Source: Bdellovibrionales bacterium (GTDB lineage Bacteria; Bdellovibrionota; Bacteriovoracia; Bacteriovoracales; Bacteriovoracaceae). Taken from it: 5,501 nt of DNA. The stretch spans positions 1 to 5,501 of the forward strand of contig SXUH01000072.1 in the NCBI GenBank assembly GCA_005791855.1, written 5' to 3'. A program made the position numbers and the translations under genes. The notes beneath the pieces are model-generated. The model did not search any database, was not told the DNA's origin, and was given only the letters and a program-made list of their open reading frames with translations. Positions 1-5,455 of the stretch are shown here, piece after piece (within the stretch, counting starts at the first letter, position 1; each line of letters opens with the position of its first letter).

Positions 1-1720
1 CATGACCACAGAGAAGCAGATGGGCAAGGCCCAGGAGACGCTGGACATCTACGTCCCCCTGGCCAGCCGCCTGGGGATCAACTCCGTGAAGGCGGACCTC
101 GAGGACCTGTGCCTGCGCTACCTCCACCCGGACGTCTACTACCGCCTGGCCGAGAAGATCGCCATGAAGAAGCGGGAGCGGGAGTCGTACATCGAAGAGA
201 CCCACAACCTCATCGAGGAGAAGATGCTCGAGTACTCGGTCACCGGAGAGGTCACCGGCAGGCCCAAGCACTTCTACTCGATCTACAAGAAGATGCAGCA
301 GCGGGGCGTGGACTTCGAGCAGATCCAGGACCTCCTCGCGTTCCGGATCCTCGTGAACAACATCACCGAGTGCTACAAGTGCCTCGGGATCATCCACTCG
401 GCCTTCACGCCCGTCCCGGGGCGGTTCAAGGACTACATCGCCATCCCGAAGGTGAACAACTACCAGTCGCTCCACACCACCGTCATCGGCCCGAAGGCCG
501 AGCGGATCGAGATCCAGATCCGGACCTTCGAGATGCACGAGGTCGCCGAGCGCGGGGTCGCCGCGCACTGGAAGTACAAGGAACGCAACAAGACCGACGC
601 CGGGAGCAAGCTCCAGTGGGTCGAGGAGCTCATGGAGTTCAACCAGAACGTCCAGAGCTCCTCCGAGTTCATGGACGTGGTGAAGAACGACCTGGACGTC
701 GGGGGCGTCTTCATCTTCACGCCCACCGGAGACGTGAAGGAGCTGCGCTACGGGGCCACCCCGCTGGACTTCGCCTACGCCGTCCACACGGAGGTCGGGA
801 ACAAGACCGTCGGGGCTAAGGTCAACGGCAAGATGGTCCCGCTGAAGTACCGGCTCAAGTCCGGCGACACGGTGGAGATCCTCACGTCGAAGACCCAGAC
901 GCCGTCCAAGGACTGGCTCAAGATCTGCAAGACCTCCCGGGCCATCACCAAGATCAAGCAGCACCTGATGAAGGTCGAGCGCGACGAGCACCGGCAGCTC
1001 GGCGAGGAGCTCCTGGAGAAGGCGCTCAAGAAGTTCGAGACGTCGATCAAGGTCCTGGAGAAGAAGGGGGAGTTCAAGGCGATCCTGGACAAGCGGCACT
1101 ACAAGAACCTCGAGGAACTCTTCGTGAACATCGGGTCGAACCATCTCCCGATCAAAGAAGTCCTGGTGGACGTCCCGTCCATCGTCTTCACGGAGACCGA
1201 CGAGCTCGACTTCAAGGAAGAGGACAAGGAGCTCGAGAGCTACTACAAGAAGGTCAGCAAGTCCGCGCGGAAGAGCTCGAGCAGCGACAACGCGGTCATC
1301 GTCGACGGCCTGGACGACATCCTGGTGAAGATGGGCCGCTGCTGCAACCCGATCCCGGGGGACCCGATCACGGGCCTCATCACCCGGGGCCGCGGGATCA
1401 CCGTCCACACCGTGGGCTGCACCCGGATCGCGGAGATAGAGAAGTCCCGGCAGATCCACGTCGAGTGGAACAAGCACTACGTCTTCAGCCACCCGGTGAA
1501 CATCAAGGTCACGACCCACGACAAGCCGGGGATCCTGAGCAAGATCTCGAAGTCCATCAACACGGCGGGGATCAACATCCGCTCGGCCATCGCCCGCTCG
1601 ATGCCGGACCAGAAGGGGAACTTCATCTTCGAGATCGAGGTGAAGGACTACTCGGAGCTCCTCCGGACCATCAGCGCGATCGAGCAGATGGAAGAGGTCA
1701 TCAGCGTGAACCGGGCCTGA
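1..1720 (+). CDS. rel: Bifunctional (p)ppGpp synthetase/hydrolase, RelA/SpoT family (5' partial)
   Basis: This is the C-terminal 572 residues of a long RelA/SpoT homologue, the cytoplasmic enzyme that makes and degrades the stringent-response alarmone (p)ppGpp. Residues below count from the Met at base 2. That Met aligns inside the end of the hydrolase HD domain (ETLDIYVPLASRLG at 12-25), so it is internal; by family comparison roughly 150-170 residues lie off the left edge. The synthetase domain spans about 60-200, with catalytic Asp110 (QDLLAFR), Tyr154 (NNYQSLHTT) and Glu170 (EIQIRT). RFKD at 141-144 is the RXKD signature of bifunctional Rel/SpoT enzymes, not the EXDD of synthetase-only RelA. 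A TGS domain follows (234-296), then a helical region, a zinc-finger/RIS domain with Cys447, Cys448, His469 and Cys473, and a C-terminal ACT domain (498-570). All key synthetase residues are intact; the hydrolase core cannot be judged here. The TGA stop is followed directly by an in-frame TAG. The family call is very secure; 'rel' versus 'spoT' is a naming choice. Confidence 0.97.
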   Translation, partial: MTTEKQMGKAQETLDIYVPLASRLGINSVKADLEDLCLRYLHPDVYYRLAEKIAMKKRERESYIEETHNLIEEKMLEYSVTGEVTGRPKHFYSIYKKMQQRGVDFEQIQDLLAFRILVNNITECYKCLGIIHSAFTPVPGRFKDYIAIPKVNNYQSLHTTVIGPKAERIEIQIRTFEMHEVAERGVAAHWKYKERNKTDAGSKLQWVEELMEFNQNVQSSSEFMDVVKNDLDVGGVFIFTPTGDVKELRYGATPLDFAYAVHTEVGNKTVGAKVNGKMVPLKYRLKSGDTVEILTSKTQTPSKDWLKICKTSRAITKIKQHLMKVERDEHRQLGEELLEKALKKFETSIKVLEKKGEFKAILDKRHYKNLEELFVNIGSNHLPIKEVLVDVPSIVFTETDELDFKEEDKELESYYKKVSKSARKSSSSDNAVIVDGLDDILVKMGRCCNPIPGDPITGLITRGRGITVHTVGCTRIAEIEKSRQIHVEWNKHYVFSHPVNIKVTTHDKPGILSKISKSINTAGINIRSAIARSMPDQKGNFIFEIEVKDYSELLRTISAIEQMEEVISVNRA

Positions 1721-1726
1721 TAGGCT

Positions 1727-1754
1727 TTGACAATTTTCCAGCCTCGTCGATAAT
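1727..1754 (+). promoter_or_regulatory. Near-consensus sigma-70 promoter for the beta-barrel gene
   Basis: A perfect -35 box TTGACA (1727-1732) is followed by a 16-bp spacer and the -10 box GATAAT (1749-1754; 5 of 6 to TATAAT). It lies in the short gap after rel. Counting the last -10 base as -7 places +1 at about 1761, the A of the second of two adjacent ATG codons, so the message would have almost no 5' leader. This AT-rich patch stands out from the GC-rich genes around it. The promoter call rests on the match only; no transcription data are available. Confidence 0.75.
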
Positions 1755-1757
1755 GGG

Positions 1758-2588
1758 ATGATGAGAAACTTCATCCTCCTCGCCCTCTGCCTCTCCCCCC
1801 TCCCCGGCCTCGCGCAGGTCACGGACGGGGACGTCCCCATCGTCATCGAGTCCGGCAACGGCGAGCCCCAGAAGCGCTTCGAGCGCAGGGCCAGCCACTG
1901 GGTCCTGAGCTACTTCTTCGAGCACTCGAAGTACGAAGCTCCCTTCGACTTCGTGGGGGTCAAGCGGAACATCGAAGAGGTGAACCAGGACCTCTGGGGC
2001 CTGCGGCTGGGCTTTGGCCGGGAGTTCTTCATCCGCCCGGGCGTCACCACGGCGACGAAGGTCGAGGCGTACTTCCAGGGGGTCTTCGATTCCCTGAGCT
2101 ACAAGTCGGGGGCGACCGAAGACGCTCCCCAGTTTTCCTACTACCGCCGCCAGAGCCAGCTCATGGGTGCGGACGTGGTCCAGACCCTCGGGTACATGTT
2201 CGAGATGAAGACCAAGAACCCGCTCATGGAGGAGATGACCTACCTCACCATCGAACCCTACGTCCTCGGGGGCCTCGGGATGGCCTACGCCCAGAACGGG
2301 GCGAACTACAGCTACAACACCGGCGGAACCAACGAGCGCTACAAGGTGCTCTTCACCGACCACCTGGTGAACTTCAAGCTGGGCCTCGGGGTGAACTTCA
2401 CCTCCGGCCAGGGCCACTTCTTTGGCCTCTCGGTGACCCAGAACAACTACAAGATTCTGGAGCGAGAGACCTACGGGTTCCGCCGCCAGAGCGGAGAAGC
2501 CTCGGACACGAGCCTCAACCGGATCCAGAAAGACCTAGGGGTTAGTGAAGTTTGGACCTACGCCCTCGGCGGCGGTTACAAGTTTTAG
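1758..2588 (+). CDS. Predicted outer-membrane beta-barrel-like protein, function unknown
   Basis: The product has 276 residues, and I do not recognise a named family. It begins with a signal peptide (hydrophobic FILLALCLSPLPGLA at 5-19, cleavage likely after Ala19). The mature part is rich in aromatic residues and glycine. It has several alternating amphipathic stretches typical of membrane beta-strands, at about 47-60, 79-92, 99-116, 134-152, 161-179, 202-232 and 265-276, and it ends in GGGYKF, where a terminal Phe is the usual signal for outer-membrane barrel insertion. This suggests a small barrel of about eight strands. There are two possible starts, ATG at 1758 or ATG at 1761, and neither has a Shine-Dalgarno sequence. 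The promoter position favours leaderless translation, most likely from 1761. The gene follows rel by 37 bp and overlaps the convergent nuclease gene by 4 bp. A periplasmic beta-rich protein is the main alternative. Confidence 0.8.
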   Translation: MMRNFILLALCLSPLPGLAQVTDGDVPIVIESGNGEPQKRFERRASHWVLSYFFEHSKYEAPFDFVGVKRNIEEVNQDLWGLRLGFGREFFIRPGVTTATKVEAYFQGVFDSLSYKSGATEDAPQFSYYRRQSQLMGADVVQTLGYMFEMKTKNPLMEEMTYLTIEPYVLGGLGMAYAQNGANYSYNTGGTNERYKVLFTDHLVNFKLGLGVNFTSGQGHFFGLSVTQNNYKILERETYGFRRQSGEASDTSLNRIQKDLGVSEVWTYALGGGYKF

Positions 2589-3319
2589 AAATCCGAGATC
2601 TGGAGCACTAGCTCGGGCCGATCGATGAACGGGTTCCGGTTATTCTGGATGGTCGAGATGAGCTCGTTCCTTCTGCTCTCCTCCGGATCCACCGGATCGA
2701 TCATGTGCCAGTACTTCAGGAAGATCTCCTCCACCGGAGCGATGGGGAGCTTGTAGCGTATGGAGAAGTAGAAGAGGGCGCGGGCGACGTTCCCCTTGTG
2801 GCTCTGGTGCGGCTCGAAGAACACGCCCTGGCCGTAGCCCTTCGGGTTCCCGAGCTTGCTCACGGCGCAGGAGAGGGGCTTCCGGTTGGTCTCCACTCCC
2901 ACCTCCGCGAACTGGTAGTTCCCGCGTTCGGCGTTGATCTTCGAGAAGGTCGGGTACAAGTGGTGCAGGTCGGTCTTCTGGACCTCGTCGTTGAACTCCG
3001 TGCTGAAGCGGCTCTGGGGCCAGGTGTGCTCGGTGTTCATCACGGTGTGGTCCGGGAGCTCGATGGTGGGAGCGGCTTCCGTGGCCGAAGCCCGGTAGTG
3101 CTTGGTGGTGCAGTAGACGTCCTTGTTGTAGAAGCCCTGCTCGTCCTGCTCGAGGTAGAGGATGTTGAACATCTTGATCCGGGCGGATTTGTAGTCGAGG
3201 GACCTGTGGCCTTCGGCGGTCGCCTTGTGGAGCTCGTCCTTCAGTTCTCCCGGGAACACCGGTCTCGCGAGCGCGGGGATGGAGATCGAAAGCAATAGGA
3301 GAGAGTAGAGGAGGTTCAC
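2585..3319 (-). CDS. endA: Secreted endonuclease I (EndA/NucM/Vvn family)
   Basis: The product has 244 residues and is a non-specific, metal-dependent periplasmic or extracellular DNase/RNase of the endonuclease I family (beta-beta-alpha-metal fold). A signal peptide spans about 1-18 (LLYSLLLLSISIPALA). The family core is intact: NTEHTWPQSRF at 95-105 contains the Glu97-His98 pair expected to bind metal and activate water. DLHHLYPT (117-124) and NAERGN (129-134) supply further active-site residues, and KGNVARALFYF (175-185) is the conserved C-terminal helix. Cys70 and Cys151 could form a disulfide, which suits an exported enzyme. The start is GTG at 3319, with AAGGA seven bases upstream and the signal peptide beginning immediately. 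Length fits the family (about 210-280 residues). It lies downstream of the Cys-repeat protein gene on the same strand and is probably co-transcribed. Likely roles are nutrient scavenging from DNA or, in a predator, degradation of prey DNA; the latter is inference. Confidence 0.93.
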   Translation of the reverse strand: MNLLYSLLLLSISIPALARPVFPGELKDELHKATAEGHRSLDYKSARIKMFNILYLEQDEQGFYNKDVYCTTKHYRASATEAAPTIELPDHTVMNTEHTWPQSRFSTEFNDEVQKTDLHHLYPTFSKINAERGNYQFAEVGVETNRKPLSCAVSKLGNPKGYGQGVFFEPHQSHKGNVARALFYFSIRYKLPIAPVEEIFLKYWHMIDPVDPEESRRNELISTIQNNRNPFIDRPELVLQISDF

Positions 3320-3326
3320 AGGGCTA

Positions 3327-3331
3327 TCCTT
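3327..3331 (-). promoter_or_regulatory. Ribosome binding site of endA
   Basis: AAGGA on the minus strand lies seven bases before the GTG start at 3319. It decides the choice of a non-ATG start, since no upstream ATG lies nearby in frame and the signal peptide begins at once. The base of a strong stem-loop is only seven bases further upstream. Confidence 0.7.
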
Positions 3332-3338
3332 AAGTAGA

Positions 3339-3357
3339 GGGGGCCACGCGGGCCCCC
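3339..3357 (-). terminator. GC-rich stem-loop between the Cys-repeat gene and endA
   Basis: A perfect 7-bp stem, GGGGGCC (3339-3345) with GGCCCCC (3351-3357), closes a 5-base loop. It lies ten bases after the stop codon of the upstream minus-strand gene and before the endA ribosome binding site. On the minus strand it is followed by TCTACTTAAGG, with no U-run, so it is not a canonical intrinsic terminator. In the plus direction only a delayed TTTT (3364-3367) follows. It may weaken read-through, stabilise the upstream mRNA 3' end or affect endA translation. The structure is certain on paper; its role is open. Confidence 0.4.
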
Positions 3358-3367
3358 GGGAAGTTTT

Positions 3368-4285
3368 CTAGATTCTAATACATCTGAGCTCTTCCTGCTC
3401 ATCCCGTGAAGAGATTCCACAGTGCCGGATCCGGGACGGAGTAAGGCCCTGGATTTTCAAGCAGGAGGCTTCGTTGTAGATGGTCCGCATGTACTCGTGG
3501 CAGGCGGTGGTCTTCTCCGGAGCGGACCGGTAGCGAAGGCAGATGGCTTCGTTCTCGCTCGTCCGGGTGTCATTCCCGCAGGCGTAGGAGATGTGCGACG
3601 GGACCCGGAGCTCGATGCAGAGGCGCTGGTTGGCGTAGTTCGTGGCGTTGCGGGTACAGGCCACGACGTAGTCGTCGTCCGGGGTCTCTCCGAAGTAGGT
3701 CTGCGAGCTCTCGAGGTGGCGGCCGCTGCCCCAGTACTGGAGGACCTTCACGGTGAACCGGTCACCGCGGTAGAAGGTGTTCATGGGAGAGGTGTAGGAG
3801 AAGGACCCGTTGGCGTTCATGCGGATCTGCGCGAAGTACCGGTCGTTGCGGTAGAAGTTCACCTGGCCATCGGCGTAGCGGTCCCCGAGGTTCCTTCCCA
3901 CCACTCGCATCTGGCCGTTCGGGAGGCTCGTGAAGGTGAGCCGCTCGTCGGTCGAAGGCCCGGGCCGGTAGTAGTAGCTCCCGGTCCGCTCGTAGTGCGT
4001 GTTGTGGCTGATGTACTGGAGGACCTTCACCGTGAGGGTGTCGTTGTTCTGGAACGAGTAGCTCCGGGAGGTGTAGGTGAAGCTTCCGTTGTAGTCCATG
4101 TTGATCTGGGTGATGAACTTCCCGTTGTGGTAGAAGTTCACCTGGCGGTTCCCGGTGGCGCTGTCGTAGAAGCCGGTGCCGGTGGCCTTGATCCGACCCT
4201 CGGAGAGACTCTCGAAGCGGATGTTTTGCGCGAAGGAACTAGCGATGGATAGGATGAAAGCGAACAGGAAAACCATTGGCCTCAT
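3368..4285 (-). CDS. Exported protein with two ~93-residue beta repeats and a C-terminal periodic-cysteine region
   Basis: The product has 305 residues and belongs to no family I can name. A signal peptide ends near Ala19 (FLFAFILSIASSFA|Q). Residues about 23-106 and 117-198 are two copies of one module. Each contains a VNFY strand (49-52 and 142-145), a QI-M---NGSF-YTS strand (60-73 and 153-166) and TVKVLQY (85-91 and 178-184), offset by 93 residues, which suggests two Ig-like beta-sandwich domains. The C-terminal region holds eight cysteines at 210, 223, 236, 249, 262, 275, 289 and 302, spaced 13 apart (once 14), forming four ~26-residue units with a loose C-x12-C-[LI] pattern. The start is ATG at 4285, with AAGGAG seven bases upstream. 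The protein is probably periplasmic or on the cell surface. The gene precedes endA by 48 bp on the same strand and diverges from the lipoprotein gene. It could bind a surface or polymer ligand, but the function is unknown. Confidence 0.88.
   Translation of the reverse strand: MRPMVFLFAFILSIASSFAQNIRFESLSEGRIKATGTGFYDSATGNRQVNFYHNGKFITQINMDYNGSFTYTSRSYSFQNNDTLTVKVLQYISHNTHYERTGSYYYRPGPSTDERLTFTSLPNGQMRVVGRNLGDRYADGQVNFYRNDRYFAQIRMNANGSFSYTSPMNTFYRGDRFTVKVLQYWGSGRHLESSQTYFGETPDDDYVVACTRNATNYANQRLCIELRVPSHISYACGNDTRTSENEAICLRYRSAPEKTTACHEYMRTIYNEASCLKIQGLTPSRIRHCGISSRDEQEELRCIRI
3659..4219 (-). repeat. Tandem intragenic duplication (two ~279-bp units)
   Basis: The two beta modules of the Cys-repeat protein remain partly recognisable as DNA. 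For example, TACTGGAGGACCTTCAC occurs at 3735 and again at 4014 (offset 279 bp), and GTAGAAGTTCACCTGG recurs at a similar distance. This points to an internal duplication of a whole domain with moderate divergence since. Limits are approximate. Confidence 0.6.
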
Positions 4286-4292
4286 GGGAACA

Positions 4293-4298
4293 CTCCTT
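4293..4298 (-). promoter_or_regulatory. Ribosome binding site of the Cys-repeat protein gene
   Basis: AAGGAG on the minus strand lies seven bases before ATG 4285. It selects this Met over the in-frame Met three codons later, for which the spacing would be too long. Confidence 0.8.
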
Positions 4299-4305
4299 TT
4301 TTAGT

Positions 4306-4317
4306 TTCCTATTCCTA
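4306..4317 (-). repeat. Tandem 6-bp repeat TAGGAA x2 upstream of the Cys-repeat gene
   Basis: The minus strand reads TAGGAATAGGAA, two perfect 6-bp copies, shortly before the AAGGAG ribosome binding site. It resembles the purine-rich tandem repeat before the divergent lipoprotein gene. It may be chance or a shared leader element. Confidence 0.4.
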
Positions 4318-4417
4318 CCTTAAAATCTTCGATAAATTAAACTAAGAATCTGCGAATTCTGGAGAGAGCCGTGTCATCGAAACGAAGGCTACAGCCGTCA
4401 AAAATTTCGACAGTTTT

Positions 4418-4448
4418 CGGTGCCAAAATGGGTCTTCCGCTGGCACCG
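4418..4448. repeat. Inverted repeat CGGTGCCA-N15-TGGCACCG, possible operator
   Basis: Perfect 8-bp arms (4418-4425 and 4441-4448) flank a 15-bp spacer. Counting one G-U pair, the symmetry extends to 11 positions (4415-4425 and 4441-4451). The arm centres are 23 bp apart, about two helical turns, as expected for a dimeric regulator bound on one face of the DNA. It lies just upstream of the putative -10 box of the lipoprotein gene. It could instead form an RNA hairpin if transcribed, but no U-run follows. Confidence 0.55.
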
Positions 4449-4453
4449 GAATT

Positions 4454-4469
4454 GTAAGGAAGTAAGGAA
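4454..4469 (+). repeat. Tandem 8-bp repeat GTAAGGAA x2
   Basis: Two perfect adjacent copies lie between the inverted repeat and the putative -10 box TTTAAT (4470-4475), in the promoter spacer region. A change in copy number would alter promoter geometry, or the repeat could be a direct-repeat binding site. Confidence 0.5.
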
Positions 4470-4487
4470 TTTAATTTTTCCCGGAAC

Positions 4488-4493
4488 AAGGTG
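4488..4493 (+). promoter_or_regulatory. Ribosome binding site deciding the lipoprotein start
   Basis: AAGGTG is placed six bases before ATG 4500. The GTG inside it (4491) could open the same frame three codons earlier but would then lack a well-placed ribosome binding site, so ATG 4500 is preferred. Confidence 0.6.
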
Positions 4494-4499
4494 CCTACC

Positions 4500-5453
4500 A
4501 TGAGAGCCCACATTCCTCTGATCGTCCTCTCCCTCCTCGCTGCCTGCGGGAAGCCGCGGGAGATCGACGGGAGCTACATGCTAGACGCGCAGGAGAAGGA
4601 GTACCTCTCCACCCTCCAGGCGAACAATTGCTTGAAACGGGAAGAGGGGAACCTCAGGGACTTCCTGAACGAATCCAAGAAGTCTCTCAACTCCTTCCAG
4701 CGGGGAGACAGCTGGAAGGTCGAGACCAAGAACAGCGACGGCTCGGCCGCCGGCGAAGCCATCCGGATCAGCGTCTGGGGCCGCTACGACGACCGGGAGG
4801 AGAGCAACGTCATCTTCCTCATCACCGGCGAAGGCCGGCGGAGCCAGTTCCTGAAGATCGACCTCCCCACCAACTCCGCGATGATCAAGGACCTGGTGAA
4901 GAAGAGCTGCGCCAAGAGCATCGCCCTGGAGACGAGCACGGACTCCGCCCAGGTGAAGATCGAGGGCACGCGGCAGAGAGCCTCGGAGCCGAACCTGTGG
5001 ACCAAGGTGAACTCATCCTATAAGTTCAAGTACGCTCTCCCCGCCTACTTCGCGTACTACAATAAGGTCGACACCATCCAGTACACCAAGGACGATTCCA
5101 CCCGGGCGAAGGACGATGGGAAGAAAACCACTACCATCACCCAGATCGACGACCAGAAGCTCTTCGACGGCTACTCCTCCTACGAGTCGGCAGAATTCTG
5201 CGCCTTCACCGGTGATCCGAACGAGGTCCGGACCTTCGAGCTCCCGTACTCCTACCGCTGTAGCAGTAGCGCACAGGCCGGACCAGAGAACTGGAAAACC
5301 CCGCACTTCAACCTCCAGATCCCGGCGCAGAAGGATCCAGCGGTCGCCCCACAGGCCCAGCCCGCTCCCGGAACGAATCCCGGAACAACCAACGCTGCCG
5401 AAGGCACTCCTCCGCCGGCGGGTCACATGAACTTCGGGGTTGATCCGGAGTAG
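4500..5453 (+). CDS. Putative outer-membrane lipoprotein, function unknown
   Basis: The product has 317 residues from ATG 4500. A short lipoprotein signal peptide (IPLIVLSLLAAC) ends in the lipobox LAA|C, with the lipidated cysteine at residue 16. The +2 residue is Gly, not Asp, so sorting to the outer membrane is expected. The mature protein is polar and lysine- and serine-rich, with four further cysteines (44, 137, 234, 254) that could form two disulfides. A beta-rich segment at about 165-200 (YKFKYALPAYFAYYNKVDTIQYT) and a region around 205-255 follow. The last ~40 residues (275-317) are a low-complexity Pro/Ala/Gln/Thr tail, likely an unstructured linker or a peptidoglycan- or surface-exposed extension. 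I recognise no domain. The gene diverges from the Cys-repeat gene and ends two bases before the stop of a convergent gene at the right edge. A GTG start at 4491 (320 residues) is the alternative. Confidence 0.85.
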   Translation: MRAHIPLIVLSLLAACGKPREIDGSYMLDAQEKEYLSTLQANNCLKREEGNLRDFLNESKKSLNSFQRGDSWKVETKNSDGSAAGEAIRISVWGRYDDREESNVIFLITGEGRRSQFLKIDLPTNSAMIKDLVKKSCAKSIALETSTDSAQVKIEGTRQRASEPNLWTKVNSSYKFKYALPAYFAYYNKVDTIQYTKDDSTRAKDDGKKTTTITQIDDQKLFDGYSSYESAEFCAFTGDPNEVRTFELPYSYRCSSSAQAGPENWKTPHFNLQIPAQKDPAVAPQAQPAPGTNPGTTNAAEGTPPPAGHMNFGVDPE

Positions 5454-5455
5454 GT

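Larger units (their letters stand above)
4286..4499. promoter_or_regulatory. Divergent AT-rich intergenic control region
   Basis: This 214-bp gap separates the minus-strand Cys-repeat gene from the plus-strand lipoprotein gene, so it must hold promoters for both. It is clearly more AT-rich than the genes. For the plus gene, TTTAAT (4470-4475) is a reasonable -10 box, but no good -35 box precedes it, which would suit activator dependence. For the minus gene, TTGACG (4401-4396) with a 17-bp spacer leads only to a weak -10 (GATGAC), so that promoter is unsure. An inverted repeat and tandem repeats inside it are listed separately. No small gene or RNA is evident. Confidence 0.6.

Noticed and set aside
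2..4. ATG at the left edge as a true start of the Rel protein
   Set aside because: It aligns within the end of the hydrolase domain of a much longer family, so it is an internal Met in a truncated gene.
1721..1757. Intrinsic terminator after rel
   Set aside because: The gap is filled by the promoter; no stem with a following U-run is present.
1701..2417. Long minus-strand open frame (238 codons) opposite the barrel gene
   Set aside because: It is a shadow of high-GC coding on the plus strand: His/Glu/Val/Leu-rich, low-complexity and without domain motifs, while the plus frame has a signal peptide and barrel features.
3422..4252. Long plus-strand open frame opposite the Cys-repeat gene
   Set aside because: Val/Gly/Glu/Ala-rich antisense shadow; the minus strand has a signal peptide, repeats and a good ribosome binding site.
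4317..4340. FliA-type promoter resemblance (TTAAAATCTTCGATAA)
   Set aside because: The two boxes are far too close together for a sigma-28 promoter.
4365..4400. Repeated AGCCGT and short AGCC/GGCT pairing
   Set aside because: Only 4-6 bp with loose spacing, expected by chance in a region of this size.
4491..4493. GTG as lipoprotein start
   Set aside because: It overlaps the AAGGTG ribosome binding site that is well spaced for ATG 4500, and the lipoprotein signal peptide is complete from that ATG.
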